64,000 nt of DNA from Erwinia sp. SLM-02. GTDB lineage: Bacteria > Pseudomonadota > Gammaproteobacteria > Enterobacterales > Enterobacteriaceae. The translations under genes were made by a program, and so were the position numbers. Of this stretch, positions 32,946 to 42,258 are shown piece after piece; positions within the stretch are counted from its first letter, which is position 1; the number at the start of each line of letters is the position of its first letter. Below the pieces are notes generated by a model that saw only the letters and a list, made by a program, of their open reading frames with translations, did not search any database and was not told where the DNA came from. The stretch spans positions 248,001-312,000 of the forward strand of contig NZ_JAQISN010000001.1 in NCBI RefSeq assembly GCF_037450285.1. Direction: 5' to 3'.

Positions 32946-34478
32946 ATGGTTACGCCATATATATCAATGGCGGGGATCGGCAAATCCTTTGGTCCGGTTC
33001 ACGCTTTAAAGTCCGTTGATTTAGCGATATTCCCCTATGAAATTCATGCGCTGTTAGGGGAAAACGGAGCAGGTAAATCCACGTTAATGAAGGTGCTGTC
33101 GGGAATACACGCGCCGACAAAAGGCACGATTACGATTAATGGAACGAGTTACGACAAGCTCGACCATAAAATGGCGGCAAAGTTGGGTATCGGTATTATT
33201 TACCAGGAGCTGAGCGTCATTGATGAATTAACGGTGCTGGAAAATTTATATATTGGCCGTCACCTGACAAAAAAAGTGTGCGGCGTAAATATTGTCGACT
33301 GGAAAGAGATGCGCGTTCGGGCCGCGATGATGCTGCTGCGCATTGGCTTAAAAGTGGATTTAGAAGAGAAGGTGGCAAACCTGTCCATCAGCCACAAGCA
33401 GATGCTGGAAATCGCCAAAACCCTCATGCTCGACGCCAAAGCGATCATCATGGACGAACCCACCTCGTCGCTGACCAACAAAGAGGTCGACTACCTGTTC
33501 CTGATTATGAATCAGCTGCGTAAAGAGGGCACGGCGATCGTCTATATCTCCCACAAGCTGGCGGAGATCCGGCGGATTTGCGACCGCTACACGGTGATGA
33601 AAGACGGCAGCAGCGTCTGCTCCGGCCGGGTCAGCGAGGTCAGTAACGACGACATTGTGCATCTGATGGTCGGGCGCGAGCTGCAAAACCGCTTTAACCA
33701 CATGGAAGAGAGCACCGGCAACGTGGAGCGGGACACGGTGTTTGAAGTGAAAAACGTCACCAGCCGCGACCGTAAGAAAGTGCGGGATATCTCCTTCAGC
33801 GTCAGCCGTGGCGAAATCCTGGGCTTTGCCGGACTGGTGGGGTCCGGGCGCACCGAGCTGATGGACTGCCTGTTCGGCGTAGACAAGCGCAGCAGTGGGG
33901 AAATCCGCCTGAACGGCAAAGATATTTCACCGCGATCGCCGCTCGACGCGGTGAAAAAGGGCATGGCCTACATCACCGAAAGCCGCCGGGATAACGGCTT
34001 TTTCCCCAACTTCTCCATCGCGCAGAACATGGCCATCAGCCACAGCCTGAAATCCGGCGGCTATAAAGGCGCGATGGGGCTGTTTCGCGAAAACGAAGAG
34101 CGGGACGTGGCGGAAGCGCAGCGCCAGCTGCTGGCGCTCAAGTGCCACTCGGTGGCGCAGAACATCACCGAACTCTCCGGCGGCAATCAGCAGAAGGTGC
34201 TTATCTCGAAATGGCTGTGCTGCAACCCGCAGGCGATCATTTTTGACGAACCCACGCGCGGCATTGACGTCGGTGCCAAGGCGGAAATCTACAGGGTGAT
34301 GCGCGGGCTGGCCGACGAGGGCAGGGTCATTCTGATGGTGTCTTCCGAACTTCCTGAAATTATCGCCGTCTGCGACCGCATCGCCGTGTTCTGCGAAGGG
34401 CGGCTGACGCAAATTCTGACCAATCGCGACAACCTGAGCGAAGAGGAGATTATGGCATGGGCACTACCACAAGAGTGA
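32946..34478 (+). CDS. alsA: D-allose ABC transporter ATP-binding protein
   Basis: A 510-residue protein with two fused ABC domains. The first has Walker A GENGAGKST near 40 and a MDEPTSS Walker B; the second has a divergent P-loop (GLVGSGRTE) and LSGGNQQK signature followed by FDEPTRGID. It energises allose uptake through AlsC. Length matches E. coli AlsA. Its end overlaps the alsC start by 22 bases. Confidence 0.95.
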   Translation: MVTPYISMAGIGKSFGPVHALKSVDLAIFPYEIHALLGENGAGKSTLMKVLSGIHAPTKGTITINGTSYDKLDHKMAAKLGIGIIYQELSVIDELTVLENLYIGRHLTKKVCGVNIVDWKEMRVRAAMMLLRIGLKVDLEEKVANLSISHKQMLEIAKTLMLDAKAIIMDEPTSSLTNKEVDYLFLIMNQLRKEGTAIVYISHKLAEIRRICDRYTVMKDGSSVCSGRVSEVSNDDIVHLMVGRELQNRFNHMEESTGNVERDTVFEVKNVTSRDRKKVRDISFSVSRGEILGFAGLVGSGRTELMDCLFGVDKRSSGEIRLNGKDISPRSPLDAVKKGMAYITESRRDNGFFPNFSIAQNMAISHSLKSGGYKGAMGLFRENEERDVAEAQRQLLALKCHSVAQNITELSGGNQQKVLISKWLCCNPQAIIFDEPTRGIDVGAKAEIYRVMRGLADEGRVILMVSSELPEIIAVCDRIAVFCEGRLTQILTNRDNLSEEEIMAWALPQE

Positions 34479-35437
34479 AGGGCGATCTGGCAGAGAAAAG
34501 GCCGTTCAACTTCGCGCAGTTCTGGGACAAATACGGCACCTTCTTTATCCTGGCGATAATCGTCGCCATCTTCGGCACGCTGTCGTCGGAGTATTTCCTC
34601 ACCGCCAGTAACATCACGCAGATCTTCGTGCAGAGTTCGGTGACGGTGCTGATCGGCATGGGCGAGTTCTTTGCCATCCTGGTGGCGGGGATTGATCTCT
34701 CGGTCGGGGCGATCCTCGCGCTTTCCGGTATGGTCACCGCCAAACTGATGCTGGCGGGCGTCGATCCGGTGCTGGCGGCGCTGATCGGCGGCGTGCTGGT
34801 GGGCGGTGCGCTGGGGGCGATTAACGGCTGCCTGGTCAACTGGACGGGGCTGCATCCGTTTATCATCACCCTCGGCACCAACGCCATCTTCCGCGGCATC
34901 ACCCTGGTGATTTCCGACGCCAACTCGGTTTACGGCTTCTCCTTCGACTTCGTCAACTTCTTTGCCGCGAGCGTGCTGGGTATTCCCGTACCGGTGATCT
35001 TCTCGCTGATTATCGCCGTGCTGCTGTGATTCCTGACCACGAGGATGCGGCTGGGGCGCAATATCTATGCCCTCGGCGGCAACAAGAACTCGGCGTTCTA
35101 CTCCGGCATCGACGTGAAGTTTCACATGCTGGTGGTGTTCATTATCTCCGGCGTCTGCGCCGGTCTGGCGGGCGTGGTGTCTACCGCCCGTCTGGGTGCC
35201 GCCGAACCGCTGGCCGGCATGGGGTTTGAAACCTACGCCATCGCCAGCGCCATTATCGGCGGCACCAGCTTCTTCGGCGGCAAGGGGCGCATTTTCTCCG
35301 TGGTGATCGGCGGCCTGATCATCGGCACCATCAACAACGGGCTCAACATCCTGCAGGTACAAACCTATTACCAACTGGTGGTGATGGGCGGATTGATCAT
35401 CGCCGCCGTCGCCCTCGACAGACTGATTAGCAAGTAA
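34457..35437 (+). pseudogene. alsC: D-allose ABC transporter permease, interrupted by an in-frame TGA
   Basis: The full frame of 326 codons matches E. coli AlsC in length and sequence, but codon 191 (35027-35029) is TGA. From memory E. coli has Trp there, so a single TGG to TGA change explains it. The reading frame is intact on both sides: residues 1-190 include the first membrane helices and the LVAGIDLSVGA segment, and the remaining 135 codons include the RLGRNIYALGGN and FFGGKGR segments. Without readthrough the permease would be cut in half and not functional. A second start at ATG 35045 has no good ribosome site. Overlaps alsA by 22 bases. Confidence 0.9.
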
Positions 35438-35447
35438 GGATTACACA

Positions 35448-36143
35448 ATGAAAATCTCTCCCTCCCTGATGTGTATGGACCTGCTGAAATTCAAAGAGCA
35501 GATCGAGTTTATTGACCAGCATGCCGACTACTTCCATATCGACATCATGGACGGCCACTTTGTGCCCAATCTGACCCTGTCGCCGTTCTTTGTCGGCCAG
35601 GTGAAAAAGCTGGCGACCAGGCCGCTGGACTGCCACCTGATGGTTACCCGCCCGCAGGACTACATCAGCCCGCTGGCGCAGGCGGGCGCGGATTATATTA
35701 CCCTGCATCCGGAAACCCTGAACGGCCAGGCGTTTCGCCTGATTGATGAGGTTCGCCGCCTGGGAATGAAGGTGGGGCTGATCCTCAACCCGGAAACGCC
35801 GGTTGAGGCGATGAAATACTATCTGCACAGGGCCGATAAGATCACCGTGATGACCGTCGATCCGGGCTTTGCCGGGCAGCCGTTTATCCCGGAAATGCTG
35901 GAGAAGATCGCCGAGCTGAAAACCCTGCGCGAGCGGGAAGGGCTGCACTACGAAATTGAAATCGACGGATCCTGTAACCAGAACACCTACAAACAGCTGA
36001 TGGCGGCGGGGGCCGATGTGTTTATCGTGGGCAGCTCCGGCCTGTTTAATCACGCGGAAAATATCGACGACGCGTGGCTGCTGATGGCCAGCCAGATCCT
36101 GGCGGCGAAAAAAGAGGTCAAGCCCCATGCCTATACCGCGTGA
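35448..36143 (+). CDS. alsE: Allulose-6-phosphate 3-epimerase
   Basis: A 231-residue barrel enzyme that converts allulose-6-P to fructose-6-P. Features of the ribulose-phosphate epimerase family are present: KISPSLMCMD at the start, the metal-binding HIDIMDGHFVPN, DCHLMV and EIDGSC. It has the E. coli AlsE length. AAGGA precedes the ATG. Its end overlaps alsK by 17 bases. Confidence 0.95.
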   Translation: MKISPSLMCMDLLKFKEQIEFIDQHADYFHIDIMDGHFVPNLTLSPFFVGQVKKLATRPLDCHLMVTRPQDYISPLAQAGADYITLHPETLNGQAFRLIDEVRRLGMKVGLILNPETPVEAMKYYLHRADKITVMTVDPGFAGQPFIPEMLEKIAELKTLREREGLHYEIEIDGSCNQNTYKQLMAAGADVFIVGSSGLFNHAENIDDAWLLMASQILAAKKEVKPHAYTA

Positions 36144-37062
36144 TGTGGTCGCCGGAGTGGATATGGGGGCCACCCATATCCGCTTTTGCCTGATGGCGGC
36201 AGACGGCACGGTGCTGAACTGTGAAAAAAGGCGCACGGCGGAGGTGATTGCCGCCGGGTTGGCGACCGGCGTGGCCGATTTTATCCAGCGCCAGCTTGCC
36301 GTGCTTAAAGCGCACTGCTGCGGGCTGGTGATGGGGTTCCCGGCGCTGGTGGGCAAAGATAAACGCACCGTTATCTCCACGCCCAACCTGCCGCTGGCCG
36401 CAGGCGAATTGCATAATCTGGCCGACAGGCTGGAAGCGGTGCTGGGCTGCCCGGTGGAATTTTCCCGTGACGTGAACCTGCAGCTCTCCTTCGACGTGGC
36501 GCAAAACGGCCTGACGCAGCAGGAAGTGCTGGCGGCCTACCTCGGGACCGGGATGGGCTTTGCCATCTGGCTGAACGGCGCGCCCTGCCTTGGCGCGCAC
36601 GGCGTGGCGGGGGAGCTGGGCCACATTCCGCAGGGCGATATGGCCCTGCACTGCGCGTGCGGCAACCCGGGCTGCCTGGAAACCGTCTGCTCCGGTATCG
36701 CGCTGCAGCACTGGTACGCGCGGCAGCCGCGGGATTACCCGATGGGCGAGATTTTTACCCGCGCCGCAGACGATCCTTTTGTTCAGCAGCTGATTACCCA
36801 CGCGGCGCGGGCGATTGCCACCGGCATTAACCTGTTCGACCCGGACGCGGTGATCCTCGGCGGCGGGGTGATGGATATGGTGGACTTCCCGCGGCCGGCG
36901 CTGATTGAACGGATAAAGCAGCACCTGCGCCGCCCGCTGCCGTATCAGGCGGTGCGGTTTATCGCCGCGTCATCTTCGGACTTCAACGGCGCGCAGGGCG
37001 CGGCAACCCTGGCGTGCGGGCGATTTATTCCGCAGGCGCGGCACTTAACCGCTTTAAATTAG
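36127..37062 (+). CDS. alsK: D-allose kinase
   Basis: A 311-residue ROK kinase that phosphorylates allose to allose-6-P. The motifs are GVDMGATH near 12, catalytic Asp in SRDVNL near 117, and the zinc pattern CACGNPGC near 178. E. coli AlsK is 309. It starts within the last codons of alsE, so the two are coupled. With RpiB and AlsE it completes the path from allose to fructose-6-P. Confidence 0.94.
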   Translation: MPIPRDVVAGVDMGATHIRFCLMAADGTVLNCEKRRTAEVIAAGLATGVADFIQRQLAVLKAHCCGLVMGFPALVGKDKRTVISTPNLPLAAGELHNLADRLEAVLGCPVEFSRDVNLQLSFDVAQNGLTQQEVLAAYLGTGMGFAIWLNGAPCLGAHGVAGELGHIPQGDMALHCACGNPGCLETVCSGIALQHWYARQPRDYPMGEIFTRAADDPFVQQLITHAARAIATGINLFDPDAVILGGGVMDMVDFPRPALIERIKQHLRRPLPYQAVRFIAASSSDFNGAQGAATLACGRFIPQARHLTALN

Positions 37063-37220
37063 CTTACCTTGCACCAGGTCAATGATGTCTGAGGTAGCGG
37101 TTGTCCGGTCCGTATTTCGTTTTATATTACCGACGCGTTTCGAAGCCGACTGACGTTCATCGGCTTAAAGGAGAATCCGGGAACGACGAATCAGTGTTCA
37201 CTGAATAAAAGGGATATAAC

Positions 37221-38054
37221 ATGAAGATACACTTCCTGGGATCGGCCGCGTCTGAGGGCATCCCCAATCCGTTCTGCCGCTGTCACCACTGCCAGCAGGC
37301 CAGAGGCCTTAAAGGCAAAGATATCCGCACCCGCTCCTCCGCCATGATTGATGACGTGATGTTGATTGATATCGCGCCCGAGTTCAGCCAGCAGCTGCTG
37401 CGCGACGGGCTGGATGCGAACGGCATCACCGATCTGCTGTTCACCCATACCCACCCTGACCACTTTAACGTCGGCGATCTGTTCAGCCGGATGGAGGGCT
37501 ACGGGTTTGAGATCGATAGTCCTCTGGCCGTCTTCGGCAATGACCGGGCGATTAACGGCTGCGCCGCGGTGCTGCCCGGCTTCAGTCAACGGCGCTTTGA
37601 GTTCAACTGTCTGCCGCCGTTTGTCACCGTCGAAAGCCACGGCTATCGGTTAACCCCGCTGCTGGCGAACCATGCCAGATGGGAACTGTGCTACGTCTGG
37701 GTGATTGAAAAGGAGGGAAAAACGCTGTTTTACGGCCACGATTCCGGCTGGTTCCCGGCGCAAACCTGGCAATGGCTGGCCGGGAAATCGCTGGATCTTG
37801 TGGTGCTGGAGTGCACTTACGGCTTTAACGGCGACGAACGCAGCGATAACCATATGAGCCTGGAAACGGTGTTCGCCGCGCAGCAGAAACTGCGCGAAAC
37901 GGGCTGTCTGCACGCGCACAGCCAGACGGTGGTTTCCCATATTTCCCACAGCGGTGGCCTGATGCACGAGGAGCTGGTCGCCGCCTGCCGCGCCAACCAT
38001 ATCACCGTTGCGTATGACGGACTGACAGTTGAACTCACTCACGGACAAGCATAA
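37221..38054 (+). CDS. PhnP-like metallo-beta-lactamase fold hydrolase
   Basis: A 277-residue cytoplasmic metal hydrolase. The two-metal motif THTHPDH has His76, His78, Asp80 and His81. Cys19, Cys21 and Cys24 (CRCHHC) recall the structural zinc site of PhnP, a cyclic phosphodiesterase acting on phosphoribosyl 1,2-cyclic phosphate. Further conserved parts are GHDSGW, a HISHSGG segment and the YDGLTVEL end. AGGG precedes the ATG. The next start follows its stop immediately, so it is coupled with the transporter. The substrate is unknown; a cyclic sugar phosphate or nucleoside derivative is suggested by family and neighbour. Confidence 0.8.
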   Translation: MKIHFLGSAASEGIPNPFCRCHHCQQARGLKGKDIRTRSSAMIDDVMLIDIAPEFSQQLLRDGLDANGITDLLFTHTHPDHFNVGDLFSRMEGYGFEIDSPLAVFGNDRAINGCAAVLPGFSQRRFEFNCLPPFVTVESHGYRLTPLLANHARWELCYVWVIEKEGKTLFYGHDSGWFPAQTWQWLAGKSLDLVVLECTYGFNGDERSDNHMSLETVFAAQQKLRETGCLHAHSQTVVSHISHSGGLMHEELVAACRANHITVAYDGLTVELTHGQA

Positions 38055-39290
38055 ATGGATTTCAAGAAAACCCCGCGGCTGCTGATCATGATGTTTGTGC
38101 AGTATTTTATGCAGGGGGCATGGAACATGACCCTGGGACTGGTGCTCAGCACCTGGGGTATGGCGACGATTATCGGCTCGTCGTATGCGCTGCTCGGCCT
38201 GGCGACCATCCTGTCCCCGCTGTTTATCGGCATGGTGGCGGACCGCTTTTTCGCCTCGCAGAAGGTGATGGCGATCCTGCATCTGATTAACGCCGTCGTG
38301 CTGCTGTGCGTGCCGCCGTTTATCGAGGCGCACAACACCGGCATGACCCTGCTGCTGATTTTCCTGGTGGGGTTACTGTTTTATCCCACCACCGCGCTGG
38401 CGAACAGCATCAGCTTCAGCCATATCGACGGCGTGAAGTCCTTCCCGGTCATCCGCGTGTTTGGCACCTTCGGCTTTATGGCGGTGGGCTTTATCATCGG
38501 GCAGATGGGCTATTCCGGGGATACCATCACCTGGTACATCGCCTCGGCAACCGGCGTGCTGCTGGGGCTGTACTGCTTTACCCTGCCGGATACGCCACCG
38601 AAAGCAAAAGGCCGCGCGCTGACCCTGCGCGATCTGCTGTGTCTGGATGCGCTGTCGCTGTTTAAGGACCGCAACTTCTCCATTCTGATGCTGAGCATCT
38701 TCGTGCTGATGGTGCCGAAAACCGCCTATTCCGCCTATATTCCGGTGTTCCTCAAGGCGCTGGGCTTTGATAACGCCGCGTCAATGATGCAGGTAGGGAT
38801 CGCCTGCGAAGTGATCTTTATGTTCCTGCTGTCGTATTTCCTGCTGAAAGCGGGCTTTAAGGTCACGCTGATGATGGGCGCGCTGTGCTGGATTGTCCGT
38901 TCGCTGCTGTTTTCCCACGCGGCGGTTGACGCCAACATGATGTTTGTCCTGGTTGGCCTGATGCTGCAGGGGTTCTGCTGGGACTTCTTCTTCACCGTGG
39001 GGGACATCTATGTCGATCGCAAGGCGGCTCCCGAAATCAGGGCGCAGGCGCAGGGGTTGCGTTTTATCGTCTCCAACGGCTTTGGCCTGCTGTTCGCCTC
39101 GACCCTGTGCGGGCAGATATTTAACGGCACGGTGACCGGGCAGGGAACGGATTCGCTGCCGCAGTGGGAGAGCTTCTGGATCTTCCCGGCGATTGTGGCC
39201 GCGGTCGTTTCGCTGTTCTTCCTCCTCTTCTTTAAAGATGACCTGTCACAGCGGAAAACCGCAGCACCGCTGAAAGCCGCTAACTCGTAA
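38055..39290 (+). CDS. Nucleoside:H+ symporter-family MFS transporter (NupG/YegT-like)
   Basis: A 411-residue inner-membrane protein with twelve helices. The start (RLLIMMFVQYFMQGAWN) and the RVFGTFGFMAVGFI segment near 135 are typical of the nucleoside:H+ symporter branch that includes NupG, XapB and YegT. It begins one base after the hydrolase stop, so the two are one transcript. A role in uptake of a nucleoside or related compound used by the hydrolase is likely, but the true substrate cannot be read. Confidence 0.82.
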   Translation: MDFKKTPRLLIMMFVQYFMQGAWNMTLGLVLSTWGMATIIGSSYALLGLATILSPLFIGMVADRFFASQKVMAILHLINAVVLLCVPPFIEAHNTGMTLLLIFLVGLLFYPTTALANSISFSHIDGVKSFPVIRVFGTFGFMAVGFIIGQMGYSGDTITWYIASATGVLLGLYCFTLPDTPPKAKGRALTLRDLLCLDALSLFKDRNFSILMLSIFVLMVPKTAYSAYIPVFLKALGFDNAASMMQVGIACEVIFMFLLSYFLLKAGFKVTLMMGALCWIVRSLLFSHAAVDANMMFVLVGLMLQGFCWDFFFTVGDIYVDRKAAPEIRAQAQGLRFIVSNGFGLLFASTLCGQIFNGTVTGQGTDSLPQWESFWIFPAIVAAVVSLFFLLFFKDDLSQRKTAAPLKAANS

Positions 39291-40186
39291 CGCCCTCCGC
39301 TTATCCGGCCTGCGAACGCTCGTGTCTGCAGGCCGGCTTCACTGCCGGCCCCGCACCGTTGTTAATGCCGCTCTCATGCCGCCGGCTGCAGACCCCAGAT
39401 TTCTGCAGGATGTGCTCACTGAGCGCCCGCGAATCTGCACAATCTTGCTATTTTTAACGCGCTTCGCTACGTGGAATTTTTTTTCTAAAAAATGTATTTT
39501 TTGAAATGAAATCCTTGTTAAAGGTGAAAAGTTATGAACCGGTTACCCGTAACGTTTCCAAAATCGTCCGTAATGATTACGGGTTTTAGTTAAAAAGTCA
39601 TGTGTAATCATGTGGTAATGGCATTTTCATGTAATGAAATGTAAAGTCGAAAATTTGAATATTAATGAAACTAAAAGGTCATTTTGTGATTTGAGTAGAA
39701 TTTTGATTTCGATTTGGGTGCTATGTTATCAGCAGGTAAAAAACTGAAGAGTGATGAAACTTGCTGAGATGATAAACCGGGGGCTGACCGCCTCTCACCA
39801 ACAAGCCGCACGCGGTTAAGGCAGAAAGGATCCTGAATCGTTGTTGCAGACACTCCCCGCAGGGGACTGGCGGCCGGAGATCGAAACGATCGGACGGACG
39901 GCGTTGGGTGACGTGCTTAAAACAGATTATCTCAGCATGGCCGTTTAATCATTGTATTAAAGATTGATGATTTAAAATGAATGAGTAAATAGTATCAGGG
40001 GGAGTCACACTAATTTTCATTGCCGTGCCAGGTTGGTTATTTCGTATTTTTTTATTATTAAATAGAACCGTTTACCCTGCTTAAAAGCGTCAGGATTATT
40101 CGTCACCTCTTTATATGGGGCGGTGAAGTATCACTTTTTTTAAATTTCCTGATGTTTTGAAAGTCATTTAATGAAAGGATAAATAT
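39291..40186. other. Long AT-rich intergenic region before the sugar MFS gene
   Basis: Nearly 900 bases without a convincing gene. At 39305-39336 a hairpin CCGGCCTGC/GCAGGCCGG follows the transporter stop but lacks a T run. GTTACCCGTAAC at 39542-39553 and CCGTAATGATTACGG at 39568-39582 are palindromes; the latter is followed by GTTTT and may be a terminator. A GC-richer island at 39840-39945 reads as about 35 codons with no start, perhaps a gene remnant. The right end holds the promoter of the MFS gene. Confidence 0.5.
39568..39587 (+). terminator. Possible terminator or operator palindrome
   Basis: CCGTAATGATTACGG folds as a six-base stem with a TGA loop, followed by GTTTT. It is about 280 bases after the upstream transporter gene. 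An operator role is equally possible. Confidence 0.35.
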
Positions 40187-41584
40187 ATGTCTTTGTTGAT
40201 GAATCTGAATACGCAACAACGAAAACGATTACATCAGATAACCTTAGTTGCCACATTCGGTGGCCTGCTGTTCGGCTATGATACCGGGGTGATTAACGGT
40301 GCCTTTTCTTCATTAAAAGAGAATATGGCCCTGACGCCGGACACCGAAGGCCTGGTGATGAGCGTGTTGCTAATCGGTGCCGCTCTCGGCAGCATCGGCG
40401 GCGGTAAAATGGCTGACTTCTTCGGCCGCAGAAAGTACCTGATTTATCTCTCCTTTGTCTTCTTTATTGGCGCAATCTTATCCGCCGCCGCCCCGAACGT
40501 CACCAGCCTGCTGATTGCCCGATTTATTCTTGGTTTTGCCGTGGGGGGAGCCTCGGTCACCGCGCCAACCTTTATCTCGGAAGTGGCCCCGACGGAAATG
40601 CGCGGCAGGCTCACCGGGCTGAATGAAGTCGCCATCGTTATTGGTCAGCTGGCCGCCTTTGCGGTCAATGCGGTGATTGGCCTGATCTGGGGGCATTTGC
40701 CGGAGGTCTGGCGCTATATGCTGCTGGTGCAGGCGCTGCCGTCCATTTTCCTGTTAATCGGCATGTGGCGCGCGCCGGAAAGTCCGCGCTGGTTAATCAG
40801 TAAAAACCGCCGGGAAGAAGCGCTGGCTATCTTAAAACAAATCCGTCCTGAAGCACGCGCGGTGCAGGAATACCAGGACATCATTACCCTCATTGAGATT
40901 GAAAAAGAGAAGAAGCTGCACACCCAGAGTGCCACCTCGGTGATTTTCAGCACGCCGTGGATTATGAAACTGATTCTGGTAGGGATTGCCTGGGCCGCAC
41001 TGCAGCAAACCACCGGCGTTAACGTCATTATGTATTACGGCACGGAAATCCTTAAAACCGCCGGCTTCTCTGAGAAAATGTCGCTGATCTGTAACGTGCT
41101 GAACGGCGTCTTCTCCGTGGGCGGTATGATCTTTGGCGTGATGTATCTGGTTGACCGCTTCAAACGTAAAACGCTGATTGTCTATGGTTTTGCGCTGATG
41201 GCGACGCTGCACCTGATTATTGCCGGTGCCGACTACTTCCTGGTCGGAGATATGAAAGCCACCGTTATCTGGCTGCTGGGCGCGATCTTCGTGGGCGTCA
41301 TGCAGGGGACCATGGGCTTCCTGACCTGGGTGGTGCTGGCTGAACTGTTCCCGCTGAAAGTGCGCGGCCTGTCGATGGGGATTTCGGTCTTCTTTATGTG
41401 GGTGATGAACGCGATCGTCAGCTACCTGTTCCCGGTGCTGCAGGCAAAACTGGGCCTGGGTCCGGTCTTCCTGATTTTCGCCGTCATTAACTATCTGGCC
41501 ATTCTGTTTGTGGTCAAGGCACTGCCGGAAACGTCCAACAAGTCGCTGGAACAGCTGGAAGAAGAACTGTCTGCCGGTAACTGA
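40187..41584 (+). CDS. Sugar-porter family MFS transporter
   Basis: A 465-residue inner-membrane symporter of the SP (XylE/AraE/GalP/IolT) branch. It has the GYDTGVINGA loop near 35, the DxxGRR motif (DFFGRRKYL), the PESPRWLI signature after helix 6, the QQTTGVN motif near 275 and PETSNKSLEQLEEE at the end. It most resembles inositol- or pentose-type carriers but the sugar is not determinable. AGGA stands 7 bases before the ATG. The next gene, a PTS IIA protein, starts 39 bases later and is probably co-transcribed, which is unusual for a non-PTS permease. Confidence 0.85.
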   Translation: MSLLMNLNTQQRKRLHQITLVATFGGLLFGYDTGVINGAFSSLKENMALTPDTEGLVMSVLLIGAALGSIGGGKMADFFGRRKYLIYLSFVFFIGAILSAAAPNVTSLLIARFILGFAVGGASVTAPTFISEVAPTEMRGRLTGLNEVAIVIGQLAAFAVNAVIGLIWGHLPEVWRYMLLVQALPSIFLLIGMWRAPESPRWLISKNRREEALAILKQIRPEARAVQEYQDIITLIEIEKEKKLHTQSATSVIFSTPWIMKLILVGIAWAALQQTTGVNVIMYYGTEILKTAGFSEKMSLICNVLNGVFSVGGMIFGVMYLVDRFKRKTLIVYGFALMATLHLIIAGADYFLVGDMKATVIWLLGAIFVGVMQGTMGFLTWVVLAELFPLKVRGLSMGISVFFMWVMNAIVSYLFPVLQAKLGLGPVFLIFAVINYLAILFVVKALPETSNKSLEQLEEELSAGN

Positions 41585-41622
41585 TAGCGTGATAGTGTGG
41601 ATTCAATAAAAGGAGGCGGACT

Positions 41623-42054
41623 ATGATTGATATTATTACCGTTGAAAACCTGCATCTTGGACGGCAGGCGAAGAACAAAGCCGAAGTTTTAGAGATGGTC
41701 GGTAAAGAGTTTAAGGCGAAAGGGTATGTAAGCCAGGACTGCGTGGCTTTTCTGAATGAAAGGGAACGCCAGGTGTCGACTTTCCTGGGGAACGGCATCA
41801 CGCTGCCGCATTTACCCAAGTCGGAAAACCATATTATCGTGAAAACCGGCATTGAGATCTTCCAGTTTCCGGATGGCGTGATCTGGGACCGAAATAACGT
41901 CATGTTTATTGCGATTGGCGTGATAGCCAAAGAAAAAGAGCACATCGATGTCCTGCGTGATGTGGCTTCAATCTTTAGCGACGAGATTATCTCAAATGCA
42001 CTGTCATTAATTTCCAGTGAAAAAGATTTCCTGAGAATTCTTAACCGGAAATAA
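41623..42054 (+). CDS. Stand-alone PTS EIIA, mannitol type (MtlF/CmtB-like)
   Basis: A 143-residue cytoplasmic EIIA protein. The phosphorylatable His63 lies in GITLPHLPK, and SQDCVAFLNERERQVSTFLGN corresponds to the family's conserved helix. The usual Gly after that His is Leu here. A full AGGAGG ribosome site stands 7 bases before the ATG. There is no IIB or IIC partner nearby: the partner gene is an MFS permease. It may control that permease by phosphorylation, as the fused IIA domain does in LacS-type carriers; this is inference. Confidence 0.85.
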   Translation: MIDIITVENLHLGRQAKNKAEVLEMVGKEFKAKGYVSQDCVAFLNERERQVSTFLGNGITLPHLPKSENHIIVKTGIEIFQFPDGVIWDRNNVMFIAIGVIAKEKEHIDVLRDVASIFSDEIISNALSLISSEKDFLRILNRK

Positions 42055-42061
42055 TATCCTC

Positions 42062-42096
42062 ACCCATAGGTACGCTGCGTATCTATGGGTTTTCTT
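42062..42096. terminator. Terminator after the EIIA gene
   Basis: ACCCATAG-G-TACGC pairs with GCGTA-T-CTATGGGT, with one mismatch, followed by TTTTCTT. It closes the MFS-EIIA unit and lies just past the stop of the small minus-strand gene. Confidence 0.85.
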
Positions 42097-42099
42097 CCC

Positions 42100-42258
42100 T
42101 CAGCTCATACCAATACCGATTAACGTATTTACCAGCCCTGCGGTCATCAGTACCACACCGGGCACCAGGAAGTTAAGATCTTTCTTGCTGTAAAATTGCG
42201 TCATTAAGCCCAGTCCGACCGCGAACATCGGCAGGGAAATGATGGAAAATGTCGACAT
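42100..42258 (-). CDS. Small 52-residue hydrophobic membrane protein
   Basis: A short minus-strand gene not recognised as any family. The product begins MSTFSIISLPMFAVG and ends GLVNTLIGIGMS: two hydrophobic segments (about 4-20 and 33-50) separated by a charged loop YSKKDLN, so a two-helix hairpin protein is likely. AAAGGAG stands 5-6 bases before the ATG, which strongly supports translation. The terminator just after its stop works on both strands. It converges with the EIIA gene. Function unknown. Confidence 0.65.
   Translation of the reverse strand: MSTFSIISLPMFAVGLGLMTQFYSKKDLNFLVPGVVLMTAGLVNTLIGIGMS

Noticed and set aside
35027..35029. TGA in alsC as a selenocysteine codon
   Set aside because: The family is a sugar permease without redox function, and no suitable downstream hairpin was seen. 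A nonsense change of Trp is simpler.
39671..39853. Short minus-strand frame in the AT-rich gap
   Set aside because: No ribosome site, no similarity recognised, and much of it is low-complexity.
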